A stretch of DNA of 48,574 nt from Pseudomonadota bacterium. GTDB lineage: Bacteria > Pseudomonadota > Alphaproteobacteria > Rhizobiales > Xanthobacteraceae. Below are positions 7,776 to 16,053 of this stretch, piece after piece. Under the pieces are notes generated by a model. It worked only from the letters and a program-made list of their open reading frames with translations, did not search any database and had not been told where the DNA came from. Made by a program: the position numbers and the translations under genes. The stretch spans positions 1 through 48,574 of the forward strand of contig JAEYRD010000217.1 of assembly GCA_023435725.1 (NCBI GenBank), given 5' to 3'. How positions within the stretch are numbered: position 1 is the stretch's first letter; each line of letters begins with the position of its first letter.

Positions 7776-8871
7776 GTTGTTGATCGAGAACCTGCACAAG
7801 CGGTTCGGACCGGTCAAAGCGATCGACGACGTCAACATCCACGTTGCGGACGGCGAGTTCGTCACGCTGCTGGGGCCGTCGGGGTGCGGCAAGTCAACGA
7901 CGCTCGGCGCCATTGCCGGACTGGATCAACCGACGAGCGGACGCATTCGCGTCGGCAACAAGACCTATTTCGATGGCGAAAAGGGAATCTTCCTGCCGCC
8001 GGAATCCCGCCATTGCGGTTTAGTGTTCCAAAGCTACGCGCTGTGGCCGCACATGACGGTCTACGACAACGTCGTGTTCCCGCTCAAGCTGCGCAAAGTG
8101 TCGACCGCCGATTGCAAGCGCCGCGTCGAGGAGAGTCTCGCCCTCGTCGAGATGGAGCGCTTTCAGGATCGCTATCCGCATCAACTCTCGGGCGGCCAGC
8201 AGCAACGTGTCGCGCTCGCGCGAACGCTGGTCTACCAGCCCGAAATCCTCCTGCTCGACGAACCCCTGTCGAATCTCGACGCAAAGCTGCGCGACCGTGC
8301 CCGTACCTGGCTCGCTGAACTGCGCACGCGTCTCGGCCTGACCACGATCTACGTGACGCACGACCAGGTTGAGGCCCTGGCCCTGTCCGACCGCATCGTG
8401 GTCATGAATGGCGGCCGCATCAGCCAGATCGGCTCGCCCCAGGAAATCTACACGCGGCCGGCAGATAGTTTCGTGGCCGACTTCATCGGAACGACGAACT
8501 TTCTGAGCGGTGACGTGGTCGGAGCGCCCGATGGCGACGGACAGACGCTGGTCAGTCTCGCCGACGGTCAGCGCGTTCTGATCAAGTCCGACAAACGTCC
8601 ATCGCTGGGCGACAAGGTCACGTTTGCCTACCGTCCTGAGCAGATGCGCCTTGCGGCGGCCAATGATCAGGCGACCGGAGGTTCGGTCATTGAGGCCGAC
8701 GTGGTCAGCCATTCCTATGTCGGCGGCCGTTGGCAGATCGGATTGAGCGTCGGCGGAAACCAGATCCGCATCGAAACCCAGGATGCAACGACTGACCGCC
8801 AGTTGCGCCTGTGGCTGCCTGTATCCGGCGGCATCCTGTTTACAGAACGGAACCATGGCAAATCCCACTGA
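7768..8871 (+). CDS. ABC transporter ATP-binding protein (FbpC/PotA type)
   Basis: 367 residues. Walker A is GPSGCGKST (~37-45), the Q-loop VFQSYALWPHM, the signature LSGGQQQRVALAR, Walker B LLLDEPLSNLDAKLRD, and the switch His is in YVTHDQVEAL. After residue ~240 a TOBE-like regulatory domain follows (FIGTTNFLSGDVV, VTFAYRPEQMRLA). It powers the importer formed with the products of 4928 and 6036. It begins 8 bp inside the permease gene and runs 17 bp into the CoA-transferase gene, so the importer and the enzymes are translated from one message. Confidence 0.95.
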   Translation: MAELLIENLHKRFGPVKAIDDVNIHVADGEFVTLLGPSGCGKSTTLGAIAGLDQPTSGRIRVGNKTYFDGEKGIFLPPESRHCGLVFQSYALWPHMTVYDNVVFPLKLRKVSTADCKRRVEESLALVEMERFQDRYPHQLSGGQQQRVALARTLVYQPEILLLDEPLSNLDAKLRDRARTWLAELRTRLGLTTIYVTHDQVEALALSDRIVVMNGGRISQIGSPQEIYTRPADSFVADFIGTTNFLSGDVVGAPDGDGQTLVSLADGQRVLIKSDKRPSLGDKVTFAYRPEQMRLAAANDQATGGSVIEADVVSHSYVGGRWQIGLSVGGNQIRIETQDATTDRQLRLWLPVSGGILFTERNHGKSH

Positions 8872-10117
8872 CGCTACTTCACCCGAGAGCGGACTGCATC
8901 AGGCTGACTATACGCCCGGTGTCCGCGGCCCGCTGACAGGGCTCCGCGTCATCGACCTCTCGAGGCTGGTCGCAGGCAATTTGCTTACGCAGCATCTCGC
9001 CGACTTCGGCGCCGACGTCATCAAGGTCGAGCCGCGCGAAGGCGACACCCTTCGCGGCTGGCGTACCAAGGGCGTTGAGACGAACTGGAAAATACACTCG
9101 CGCAACAAGCGCAGCATCTGCCTGGAATTTCGTCACGACGAAGCGGTGCCGCTGATCCGCAAGCTCATTCCAGGTGCGGCGATGCTGATCGAGAGCTTCC
9201 GCCCAGGCACGCTCGAGCAGATGGGGCTTCCTCCCGAAGAACTGCTGCGGCTCGAGCCCAAGCTCGTGATCGTTCGAATATCGGGTTGGGGGCAGACCGG
9301 CCCCTATCATCGCCGGCCCGGCTTCGGGACGCTGGTCGAAGGCTTCTCCGGCTTTGCCGAGATGAACGGATTCCCGGATCGCGAGCCGGTGTTGCCGCCG
9401 ATGTATCTGGCCGACGCGTTGTCCGGTCTCACCGGAGCGTTCGCGGCGATGGCCGCGCTACGGGAAGTCGAGATCAACGGCGGAAAAGGACAGGTGATCG
9501 ACCTGCCGTTGCTCGACCCGATCGTCAACTCGCTTGGACCTCAGGCGGCAAATTACCGTCTGACCGGCGTGGTCAAACCGCGCAGCGGCAGCCGCTCGAG
9601 CGGATCGGTGCCGCGCAACGTCTACCGTACGCTCGATGGCGGCTGGGTTTGCCTGTCGGCGTCCACACAAGGCATGGCGATGCGGGTGCTGCGTTCGATC
9701 GGCCGCCCCGAGCTTTGCGAGGACCCGCGGTTCAAGACCAACGAGCAGAGGCTGGTCCATGTCGTCGAGCTGGACAAGATCATCGGCGATTTCATTGCGA
9801 CGCGGACGGTCGAGGACAATGTGACCTTCTTCGAAGCAGCCGAGGTCACGATCGGTCCGGTCAACGACACCGTCCGATTGATGAACGACCGCCACGTGCA
9901 GGCCCGCGAGTTGCTGGCCGACTATCCCGACGAGGACATGGGGACGTTCCCGATGCACGCCGTCCCCGTGCGCCTGTCCGAGACGCCCGGAAGCATCCGG
10001 ACGCCGGCGCCACGCCTCGGAGAACACAGCCGCACCATCTTGGCCGAAGCCGGCCTCAGCCCCAACGATATCGATGCCGCCCTCGCCTCGGGCCTTGTGA
10101 AGGAAACCAGGACATGA
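8855..10117 (+). CDS. CaiB/BaiF family (class III) CoA-transferase
   Basis: 420 residues, the normal size. The N-terminus has LTGLRVIDLSRLVAGNLLTQ and LADFGADVIKVEPREGD, both family hallmarks. The catalytic aspartate that forms the acyl-CoA anhydride is Asp187 in MYLADALSGLTGAFAAM. These enzymes move CoA from one acyl-CoA, often succinyl-CoA, to a free carboxylate. The gene starts within the ATPase gene and shares an ATGA with the lyase gene behind it. Together with that lyase it can activate a 3-hydroxy acid and split it, as citramalate or itaconate pathways do. The exact acid cannot be read from sequence. I use MANPTDATS at 8855, not the longer reading at 8783 that lies deep in the ATPase gene. 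Confidence 0.92.
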   Translation: MANPTDATSPESGLHQADYTPGVRGPLTGLRVIDLSRLVAGNLLTQHLADFGADVIKVEPREGDTLRGWRTKGVETNWKIHSRNKRSICLEFRHDEAVPLIRKLIPGAAMLIESFRPGTLEQMGLPPEELLRLEPKLVIVRISGWGQTGPYHRRPGFGTLVEGFSGFAEMNGFPDREPVLPPMYLADALSGLTGAFAAMAALREVEINGGKGQVIDLPLLDPIVNSLGPQAANYRLTGVVKPRSGSRSSGSVPRNVYRTLDGGWVCLSASTQGMAMRVLRSIGRPELCEDPRFKTNEQRLVHVVELDKIIGDFIATRTVEDNVTFFEAAEVTIGPVNDTVRLMNDRHVQARELLADYPDEDMGTFPMHAVPVRLSETPGSIRTPAPRLGEHSRTILAEAGLSPNDIDAALASGLVKETRT

Positions 10118-11019
10118 CAGTTCAGCGAAAATTCCCCGTCTGGCGATCTGCGCTGTTCGTACCCGCGAACGTGGAGCGGTTCGTCGTCAAGGCCGTCGAG
10201 CGCGGCGCGGACGCACTCATCATCGATCTCGAGGATAGCGTGCCGCTTGCCGAAAAGGCAGCCGCGCGTGCGCTGATTCCGGGGATCGTGAAGCGCTTTC
10301 GCGACACCGGGAATTCGGACGTCATGGTGCGGATCAACCAGCCGCTCGAACTGGCCGTGCCCGATCTGGAAGCAGCCGTCATCGCCGGCGTGGACGCCAT
10401 CAAGATCACCAAGGTCGAAGGCGCCGAGCATCTGCGCCTCCTCGACGAGATGGTGACAAGATTGGAGATCGATCGCGGATTGCCGCCCGGCAAAATCTGG
10501 TTCGTCGGGTTGATCGAAGCGCCGGGACCGCTCTCCAGGGCTCATGACATCGCGCGATCGATCCCGCGGTTGGCCGGCATTTCGCTGGGAGCGGAGGACT
10601 ACGCCACCGCGATCGGCGCCAAGCCGACGGAGGAGACCTTGCTGATGCCGAAGCAGCAGGTTGTGCAGGCAGCGCGAGCTGCCGGCATCATGCCGCTCGG
10701 CACCATTGGCTCGGTGGCTGATTTCTCTGATCTCGAAGGCTATACCAGGATCGTGAGGCGGTCCGCGGACTTCGGCTTTGTCGGCTCGGCCTGCATCCAC
10801 CCCTCACTGGTGCCGATCCTCAACGCAGGCTTCAGCCCGTCGCCCCAGGAGGTGGCTGACGCCGAACGCGTGGTTGCGCTCAACAAGCAGGCGGCTGCCG
10901 AGGGGCGCGCATCCTTTGCGATCGACGGCAAGATGATCGACATCCCGATCGTTCAGCGGGCAGAAGCCTTGCTCGAACGCGCCCAAGCAATCGCCGCCCG
11001 GGCGCATCGATCTCAATGA
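10114..11019 (+). CDS. HpcH/HpaI aldolase / citrate lyase beta-like CoA lyase (CitE family)
   Basis: 301 residues. Family signatures are RSALFVPANVERFVVKA, ADALIIDLEDSVPLAEKAAAR (Glu/Asp that bind Mg2+), VGLIEAPGPLSRAHDIARS and ISLGAEDYATAIGAKPT. Near the end comes GSACIHPSLVPILNAGFSPS, the usual CitE segment. Such enzymes cleave 3-hydroxyacyl-CoA thioesters such as malyl-, methylmalyl- or citramalyl-CoA into acetyl- or propionyl-CoA plus a 2-oxo acid. The ATG at 10114 overlaps the CoA-transferase stop in ATGA, so the two should be made in equal amounts. The HpaI-type free aldolase alternative is less likely given this coupling. Confidence 0.92.
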   Translation: MTVQRKFPVWRSALFVPANVERFVVKAVERGADALIIDLEDSVPLAEKAAARALIPGIVKRFRDTGNSDVMVRINQPLELAVPDLEAAVIAGVDAIKITKVEGAEHLRLLDEMVTRLEIDRGLPPGKIWFVGLIEAPGPLSRAHDIARSIPRLAGISLGAEDYATAIGAKPTEETLLMPKQQVVQAARAAGIMPLGTIGSVADFSDLEGYTRIVRRSADFGFVGSACIHPSLVPILNAGFSPSPQEVADAERVVALNKQAAAEGRASFAIDGKMIDIPIVQRAEALLERAQAIAARAHRSQ

Positions 11020-11035
11020 TTGAGTCAGCCTCAGC

Positions 11036-11058
11036 GCACCATGCCGCAAGCATGGTGC
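11036..11058. terminator. Perfect 9-bp hairpin after the lyase gene
   Basis: GCACCATGC (11036-11044), loop CGCAA, GCATGGTGC (11050-11058). It begins 17 bp after the stop of the five-gene operon and 49 bp before the stop of the convergent chemoreceptor gene, so it could end transcripts from either side. No T-run follows, so it is a likely but not classical terminator. Confidence 0.6.
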
Positions 11059-11106
11059 TCTGCGTCCAGGGAAAAGACCGATAAAGTGCCCTCGCGGCAG
11101 GCCCCC

Positions 11107-13200
11107 TTACGCCACCGCCCTCACCTTGCTGATGAACCCGTCGACCTCCGAGGTCAGCGAGGTCGACTGGCTCGACAGATTGGCGGCGGCAGTCAGCACG
11201 CCGGATGCGGCGCGGCCGGTCTCGCTTGCCGCCGACGACACGGTCGCGATGTTGCGGGTGACGGTCGAGGTCGCCTCGGCCGTGTGCTGCACGGTGCTGG
11301 CGATCTCGGCGGTGGCCTTGTTCTGCTCTTCGATCGCGGCGGCGATGACGCGGTTGATGCTCGAGACTTCCTCGATGGTCTTGACGATGCCGTCGATGGC
11401 GGAGACCGCCTTCTGCGTCGCGCCCTGGATCTCCGTGATCTGGGCACTGATCTCTTCGGTGGCCTTCGCCGTCTGTGACGCCAGGTTCTTCACCTCGCTC
11501 GCCACGACCGCAAATCCCTTGCCGGATTCGCCGGCGCGGGCGGCCTCGATGGTCGCGTTCAGCGCCAGCAGGTTGGTCTGGCCCGCGATCGAGGTGATGA
11601 GGCCGATGACCTCGCCGATACGATCGGCGCCGTCGGCAAGCGCACGCATGGTGGTGTCGGTCTCCTTGACGGTGACGACCGCCTGCTCGGTGGCGCGCGT
11701 CGCCTGCTCGACCTGACGGTTGATCTCGCGGATGGAGGCGTTGAGCTCTTCGGCCGCAGCCGCGACGGTCTGCACGCCGCTGCCCACCTGGTCGGCAAGG
11801 GTCGAGGCCGAGCCGGCCTGGGTCTGGGCTTCGGCCGCCGTCCCCGACATCGAGCGCGCCGTCGTCTCCAGCTCCCCCGAGGCGCTCGATAGCGTCTGCA
11901 CCATCTGGCCGATCCGGCTTTCGAACTGCCGCACCAGGCCGGACAGTTCGGATGCCCGCTTCTCCTTCTCGGCGCGCTCGGCGGCCTGATCGCCGGACAG
12001 GCGCTCGGCGCTGATCATCGCCTCCTTGAACACCTGCAGGGCCGCCGCCATGCGGCCGATCTCGTCGTTGCGGTCGAGGCCCGGCACCTCGCTGGCAAAG
12101 TCATGCGCGGCGAAGCGGGTCATGACGCCGGTGATCGCGGTCAGCGGCCGGGTGACGCGGTTGCGCATCAGCATCAGCCCGCCGATGGTCAGCACCAGCG
12201 AGGCCGGCACCAGGAGGCCGAACAGGATCAGGCTGAAGCCGGCGCGCGAGGCGCCGTCCTCGGCGCGCGAGATCATATTGGCCAGCGCAGTCTGCGTCAC
12301 CGTGACGACCTTGTCGGCACCGGCGACCTGGCGGTTGCGGTAGTCGAGGCCGGCGACGCCGGCGGGCTCGCCGGCGAGCAGCTTGGTCGCAATCGCATTC
12401 CGTTCATCGCTGAGCGCGCCGGAAATTTCCGACTCGGCGTCGCGGACCGCCCGCAACAGTTCGATTGAGGCGACGTTCGGGCTGAGGTCGCGCACCACCA
12501 GCCAGGACTGCTGGATGCGGCCGCGCAGATCGGCGAAGGTAACACCATCAGCGGCGGTCCAGGTCTTGTTGGCGAGGATCGAGCTGAACTGCATCAGGAT
12601 GGCCTGGCCGGCATTGGCGCGCGCCTGCCACGAAGCCTGCTTGGCGATCAGGAGACGATCGACCACGGGGTCGATCAGCGTCATCGCATTGTCGACATGG
12701 GCGGTGACTTCGCCGACTGCGTCCATATAGGCGTCGCTGATCTTGGCCCAGCTCGGCGTCAGGCTGGCTTCACGCGCGCCCTTCTCCTGCTTCAGCGCAG
12801 TGACCGCGCGCGGCCGCAGCTCCTCGAGCTGCGCCCAGATGCCGCGGAGCTTGTCGAGCTTTTCGGCAAGACCGGGCGCTTCAACGGAGGCGAGGCTCTG
12901 CAAGGCCTGCGCGTAATTCTTCTGCACGGTGGCTCGCTGCTCGGCGAGGCTGTTCATGACGCTTTCGGGCGCGGGGGCGGCCGAGGCCAGATAGCTTAGC
13001 GTGTCACCGCGTTCCAGGCGAAAGATCACCAGCGTGTTGGTGAGGTCGCGGCTGGCAACCACGAGTGAGACGATGCGGTTGCTGTCGGAGTAGCGGATGA
13101 CCGCCAGCTTCAGCGCATAGGCGCAGATGACGACGAGGACGAGACCGAGAGAACCAACCACCGCCCCGAGGATTCGGGCGACCGAACGCTGCTTTTGCAT
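11107..13200 (-). CDS. Methyl-accepting chemotaxis protein
   Basis: 697 residues. A first membrane helix (~ARILGAVVGSLGLVLVVICA) is followed by a ~280-residue helical periplasmic sensor without a named ligand motif. Then come a second helix (SLILFGLLVPASLVLTIGGL), a HAMP domain (RVTRPLTAITGVMTRFAAHD) and a long cytoplasmic coiled coil. Its tip, IGLITSIAGQTNLLALNATI then EAARAGESGKGFAVVASEVK, is the CheA/CheW contact and is fully conserved. The protein signals to a flagellar Che system encoded elsewhere. I use MQKQRSVARILG at 13200; a TTG 15 codons upstream is the only longer option. A terminator-like hairpin lies in the leader region (13295-13329). Confidence 0.96.
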   Translation of the reverse strand: MQKQRSVARILGAVVGSLGLVLVVICAYALKLAVIRYSDSNRIVSLVVASRDLTNTLVIFRLERGDTLSYLASAAPAPESVMNSLAEQRATVQKNYAQALQSLASVEAPGLAEKLDKLRGIWAQLEELRPRAVTALKQEKGAREASLTPSWAKISDAYMDAVGEVTAHVDNAMTLIDPVVDRLLIAKQASWQARANAGQAILMQFSSILANKTWTAADGVTFADLRGRIQQSWLVVRDLSPNVASIELLRAVRDAESEISGALSDERNAIATKLLAGEPAGVAGLDYRNRQVAGADKVVTVTQTALANMISRAEDGASRAGFSLILFGLLVPASLVLTIGGLMLMRNRVTRPLTAITGVMTRFAAHDFASEVPGLDRNDEIGRMAAALQVFKEAMISAERLSGDQAAERAEKEKRASELSGLVRQFESRIGQMVQTLSSASGELETTARSMSGTAAEAQTQAGSASTLADQVGSGVQTVAAAAEELNASIREINRQVEQATRATEQAVVTVKETDTTMRALADGADRIGEVIGLITSIAGQTNLLALNATIEAARAGESGKGFAVVASEVKNLASQTAKATEEISAQITEIQGATQKAVSAIDGIVKTIEEVSSINRVIAAAIEEQNKATAEIASTVQHTAEATSTVTRNIATVSSAASETGRAASGVLTAAANLSSQSTSLTSEVDGFISKVRAVA

Positions 13201-13294
13201 CGACTGATCCACAGATGTTGCCGCCAATTCGCGATTTGCCGGCAATCTACGGAGCGAAGGGTGAGATTTGATTTAAGATTGAATCGATTTGTCT

Positions 13295-13329
13295 ACCGTT
13301 TCTCCGGGGGAAAATACGGAGAAATCGGT
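13295..13329. terminator. Hairpin between the MFS gene and the chemoreceptor gene
   Basis: ACCG-TTTCTCCG, a 10-base loop (13307-13316), then CGGAGAAA-T-CGGT: a 12-bp stem with one bulged T. It starts 16 bp beyond the MFS stop (minus direction), where a terminator for kdsA-MFS would be expected. There is no strong T-run on the minus strand. Confidence 0.6.
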
Positions 13330-13344
13330 AATTCAATACTTCCG

Positions 13345-14553
13345 TCAGGTCCGCGCGTCCGACGGTGCACGCGGTTTGAGCAGCTGCGCGCAGACGAGGC
13401 CCAGCGCGACCATGATCGCGGCGCTGGCGATCAGGGTCGGCATCTTGCCGGCGTGCTGCAGACCAAAGCCATAGGCGAGCGGCCCCACCGTCTGCCCCAT
13501 GAAGAAGAAGAACGAATGCAGCGACAGCGCAGTGGCGCGCGCCTCGACCGAGAGCTCGCTGGCAAAAACCTGGAGGCAGCCATGGGCCATGTAGAAGCCC
13601 CAGCCCATCACGATGAGGTTCAGCGCCTGGATCTCCCAGCGCGGGCCGAAGGCGACGGCGACGAGTTGCGAGGCGACCAGCGTCATGCCTGCGATCATCA
13701 TGCCCTTGACGCCGAGCCAGGGCAGCAGCCGCGACACCGTCAGCGTGTAGAACAGGCCGCCGACCGCGAATCCTGCGATGACGATGCCGGCGATCGAGAG
13801 TGAGGTCTGCCCGAGCTCGAACAGGAACGAGGCGATATAGGGAAACAGGCCGAGCACACAGCAGCCTTCGACGAACACGGCCGAATAACAGACATAGGCG
13901 TTCGGATTGGTGAAGATGGTGCGATAGCCGGCCTTCAGCGCCGACAGGCTCGTCTTCGGTGGATGCTTGACCTTGGCGCCGTGAAAGCCGGCCGCCACCG
14001 CGATCGAGGCCACGATGACGAGTCCGCCGAGCACCGCCAGCACGCCGCGCCAGCCGAGAAAATCACCGATCAGGCCGGAAGCCGAGGCGCCGAGCAGATT
14101 GCCGGTCATCGCGCCGGCAAGCGTGCGGCTGATCGCCACCTGCCGCTTCTCCGGCCCGACGAGATCGCTGGTCAGGCTGAGCGCCACCGGAAACACCCCG
14201 CCGGAGCCGATACCGGCAAGGATACGGGTGGCGAACAGGACCGAGAACGAGGTCGAGAGCGCGCCGAGGATGTTGGCAAGGCCGAGCAGCGCGAGGCAGC
14301 CGATCATCAGGCGCGTCTTGCCGAAGAGATCGGCACCGGCGCCAACAATCGGCTGGATGATCGAGAAGGTGAAGGCGAACACCGCGGCAAAGCCCGCGGC
14401 GGTCGCGATGCTCACACCAAAATCCTCGGCGACGTGCGGCAACACCGGATCGAGCGCACGCGCCGACAGCGCAGCGGCAAAGCTCGCACCGGAGATGACG
14501 TAGAGCGCTGTTGGCAAGCCGTGATCGTGCGGCCGCGCCTCGCCCTGCTGCAT
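13345..14553 (-). CDS. MFS transporter (12-helix, drug/metabolite efflux type)
   Basis: 402 residues, hydrophobic throughout. Helices 2-3 are joined by GADLFGKTRLMIGCLAL, matching the MFS loop GxxxD(K/R)xGRR in relaxed form. Helix 4 has RILAGIGSGGVFPVALSL and helix 5 LAGAMTGNLLGASASGLIGD, a pattern of the DHA1-type proton antiporters. Its ATG shares one base with the TGA of kdsA (TGATG at 14555-14551), so translation is probably coupled to kdsA. Substrate unknown. The coupling to a lipopolysaccharide gene could be fortuitous. Confidence 0.88.
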   Translation of the reverse strand: MQQGEARPHDHGLPTALYVISGASFAAALSARALDPVLPHVAEDFGVSIATAAGFAAVFAFTFSIIQPIVGAGADLFGKTRLMIGCLALLGLANILGALSTSFSVLFATRILAGIGSGGVFPVALSLTSDLVGPEKRQVAISRTLAGAMTGNLLGASASGLIGDFLGWRGVLAVLGGLVIVASIAVAAGFHGAKVKHPPKTSLSALKAGYRTIFTNPNAYVCYSAVFVEGCCVLGLFPYIASFLFELGQTSLSIAGIVIAGFAVGGLFYTLTVSRLLPWLGVKGMMIAGMTLVASQLVAVAFGPRWEIQALNLIVMGWGFYMAHGCLQVFASELSVEARATALSLHSFFFFMGQTVGPLAYGFGLQHAGKMPTLIASAAIMVALGLVCAQLLKPRAPSDART

Positions 14554-15401
14554 CAGCGCGGGGTCTTTGCGAGCGCGTCGAATGCCATCAGCGTGCGGAT
14601 CAGCCCCTCGAACTCGCGCAGCGGCACCATGTTGGGGCCGTCCGATGGTGCGCTATCAGGGTCAGGATGAGTCTCGATGAAGACGCCGGCGACGCCCACC
14701 GCCACGGCCGCGCGCGCCAGCACCGGCACGAACTCGCGCTCGCCGCCCGAGGAGGTCCCCTTCCCGCCCGGTTGCTGGACCGAGTGGGTAGCGTCGAAGA
14801 TCACGGGCGCCCCGGTGGTACGCGCCAGGATGGGCAGCGCGCGCATGTCGGAGACCAGCGTGTTGTAGCCGAAGGAGGCGCCGCGCTCGGTGACAAGCAC
14901 GTTGGGATTGTTCGCGCTCGTGATCTTGGTCACGACATTCGCCATATCCCAGGGCGCGAGAAACTGCCCCTTCTTGACGTTGACGACCTTCCCCGTCGCG
15001 GCGGCCGCAAGCAACAGATCGGTCTGCCGGCACAGGAAGGCCGGAATCTGCAGGATGTCCACCGCTTGCGCCACCTCGGCGCATTGCGTGCCCTCGTGTA
15101 CGTCGGTCAGCACCGGCAGGCCAAGCGAGGAGCGGATCTCGGCGAAGATCGGCAGCGACTGCTCGAGCCCGAGGCCGCGCGCCGCCGACGCGCTGGTGCG
15201 GTTGGCTTTGTCGAACGAGGTCTTGTAGACGAGGCCGACCTTCAGCCGCGCGGCGATCTCCTTCAGCGCGGAGGCCACCTCCAGCGCGTGCTGGCGGCTT
15301 TCGAGCTGGCACGGCCCGGCAATGATCGAGATCGGCAGATTATTGCCGAATTTGACCGTGCCAATGGTGACGACCGGCGCCGCTGACGTCGAAGAGCTCA
15401 A
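14553..15401 (-). CDS. kdsA: 3-deoxy-8-phosphooctulonate (KDO-8-P) synthase
   Basis: KdsA condenses phosphoenolpyruvate with arabinose 5-phosphate to make KDO-8-P for the lipopolysaccharide core. Signatures: ISIIAGPCQLESR, VYKTSFDKANRTS, LPVLTDVH, DILQIPAFLCRQTDLL, NVKKGQFLAPWDM, VTERGASFGYNTLVSDMR and FDATHSVQQPGG, then FIETHPDPDSAPSDGPNM. The start is uncertain. A TTG at 15401 (M/L-SSSTSAAPVV) has GAGGGAAA 6 bases before it and gives 282 residues, the family norm. An ATG at 15431 gives 292 but has a poor ribosome site. I prefer the TTG. The MFS gene follows by a one-base overlap. Confidence 0.95.
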   Translation of the reverse strand: MSSSTSAAPVVTIGTVKFGNNLPISIIAGPCQLESRQHALEVASALKEIAARLKVGLVYKTSFDKANRTSASAARGLGLEQSLPIFAEIRSSLGLPVLTDVHEGTQCAEVAQAVDILQIPAFLCRQTDLLLAAAATGKVVNVKKGQFLAPWDMANVVTKITSANNPNVLVTERGASFGYNTLVSDMRALPILARTTGAPVIFDATHSVQQPGGKGTSSGGEREFVPVLARAAVAVGVAGVFIETHPDPDSAPSDGPNMVPLREFEGLIRTLMAFDALAKTPR

Positions 15402-15526
15402 GGCAGATTTCCCTCGTTTCGCCGCGACCATAGCGGCGATGAGGGGCGGATCAACCCCATTCGCCCCGGGGCGCTCGAATATCAGGGTTGCGCCGGGGTT
15501 CCCCGCGCGGCCCGTGCGGGGAGCCG

Positions 15527-15853
15527 CTACTTCACCGACGAGAAGGCCGTCGGCGTCAGGAGCTGGCTGACGATATTGCCGACGATCTGGCCATCGGCCT
15601 CCGACTTGGCCCGCGCCTCCAGCCAGTCCGGATCGATCATGAACGCGCCCCACTTCTTCTCGCGCTCGGCGAGCGAATCCCAGGCCAGGAAATAGGTCAG
15701 CTCCTGGTTGGATTCCCCGATCAGCGTGGTGAAGAATCCGGCCTGACGGATGCCGTGCTTCTCCCACAGCTTCAGCGTGACCGTCTCGAACCGCTTCAAC
15801 AGCGCCGGCAAGCGGCCGGGCACGCAGCGATAGACGCGCATTTCGTAGATCAT
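15527..15853 (-). CDS. NIPSNAP family protein
   Basis: 108 residues, a single ferredoxin-like NIPSNAP domain: MIYEMRVYRCVPGRLPALLK, then FETVTLKLWEKHGIRQAGFF, ELTYFLAWDSLAEREKKWGA and FMIDPDWLEARAKSEADGQI. Bacterial members are small cytoplasmic proteins of unproven function. The start at 15853 is fixed by AGGGAGG 7 bases upstream; an extra 11 codons upstream lack such a site. kdsA lies 126 bp downstream on the same strand. The 200 bp before this gene hold the divergent promoters for it and the glycosyltransferase gene. Confidence 0.85.
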   Translation of the reverse strand: MIYEMRVYRCVPGRLPALLKRFETVTLKLWEKHGIRQAGFFTTLIGESNQELTYFLAWDSLAEREKKWGAFMIDPDWLEARAKSEADGQIVGNIVSQLLTPTAFSSVK

Positions 15854-16053
15854 CGGTGATCCTCCCTGATTTTGTTGTGCGGCCATCTAGCGCGGCCGGG
15901 CAGTCGAACGAGAGCGGCTGAACGCCAATCAGTCACCGTCGTGACACGCATCGGAAATATTCTCAAGGGGCTGGGTCTGCGATGACTTCACCATGCGGAA
16001 GACGTCGTCGCCAAGCCTTGGCAATCGCAAAAATTCTGTCACGGGGAAACCGG

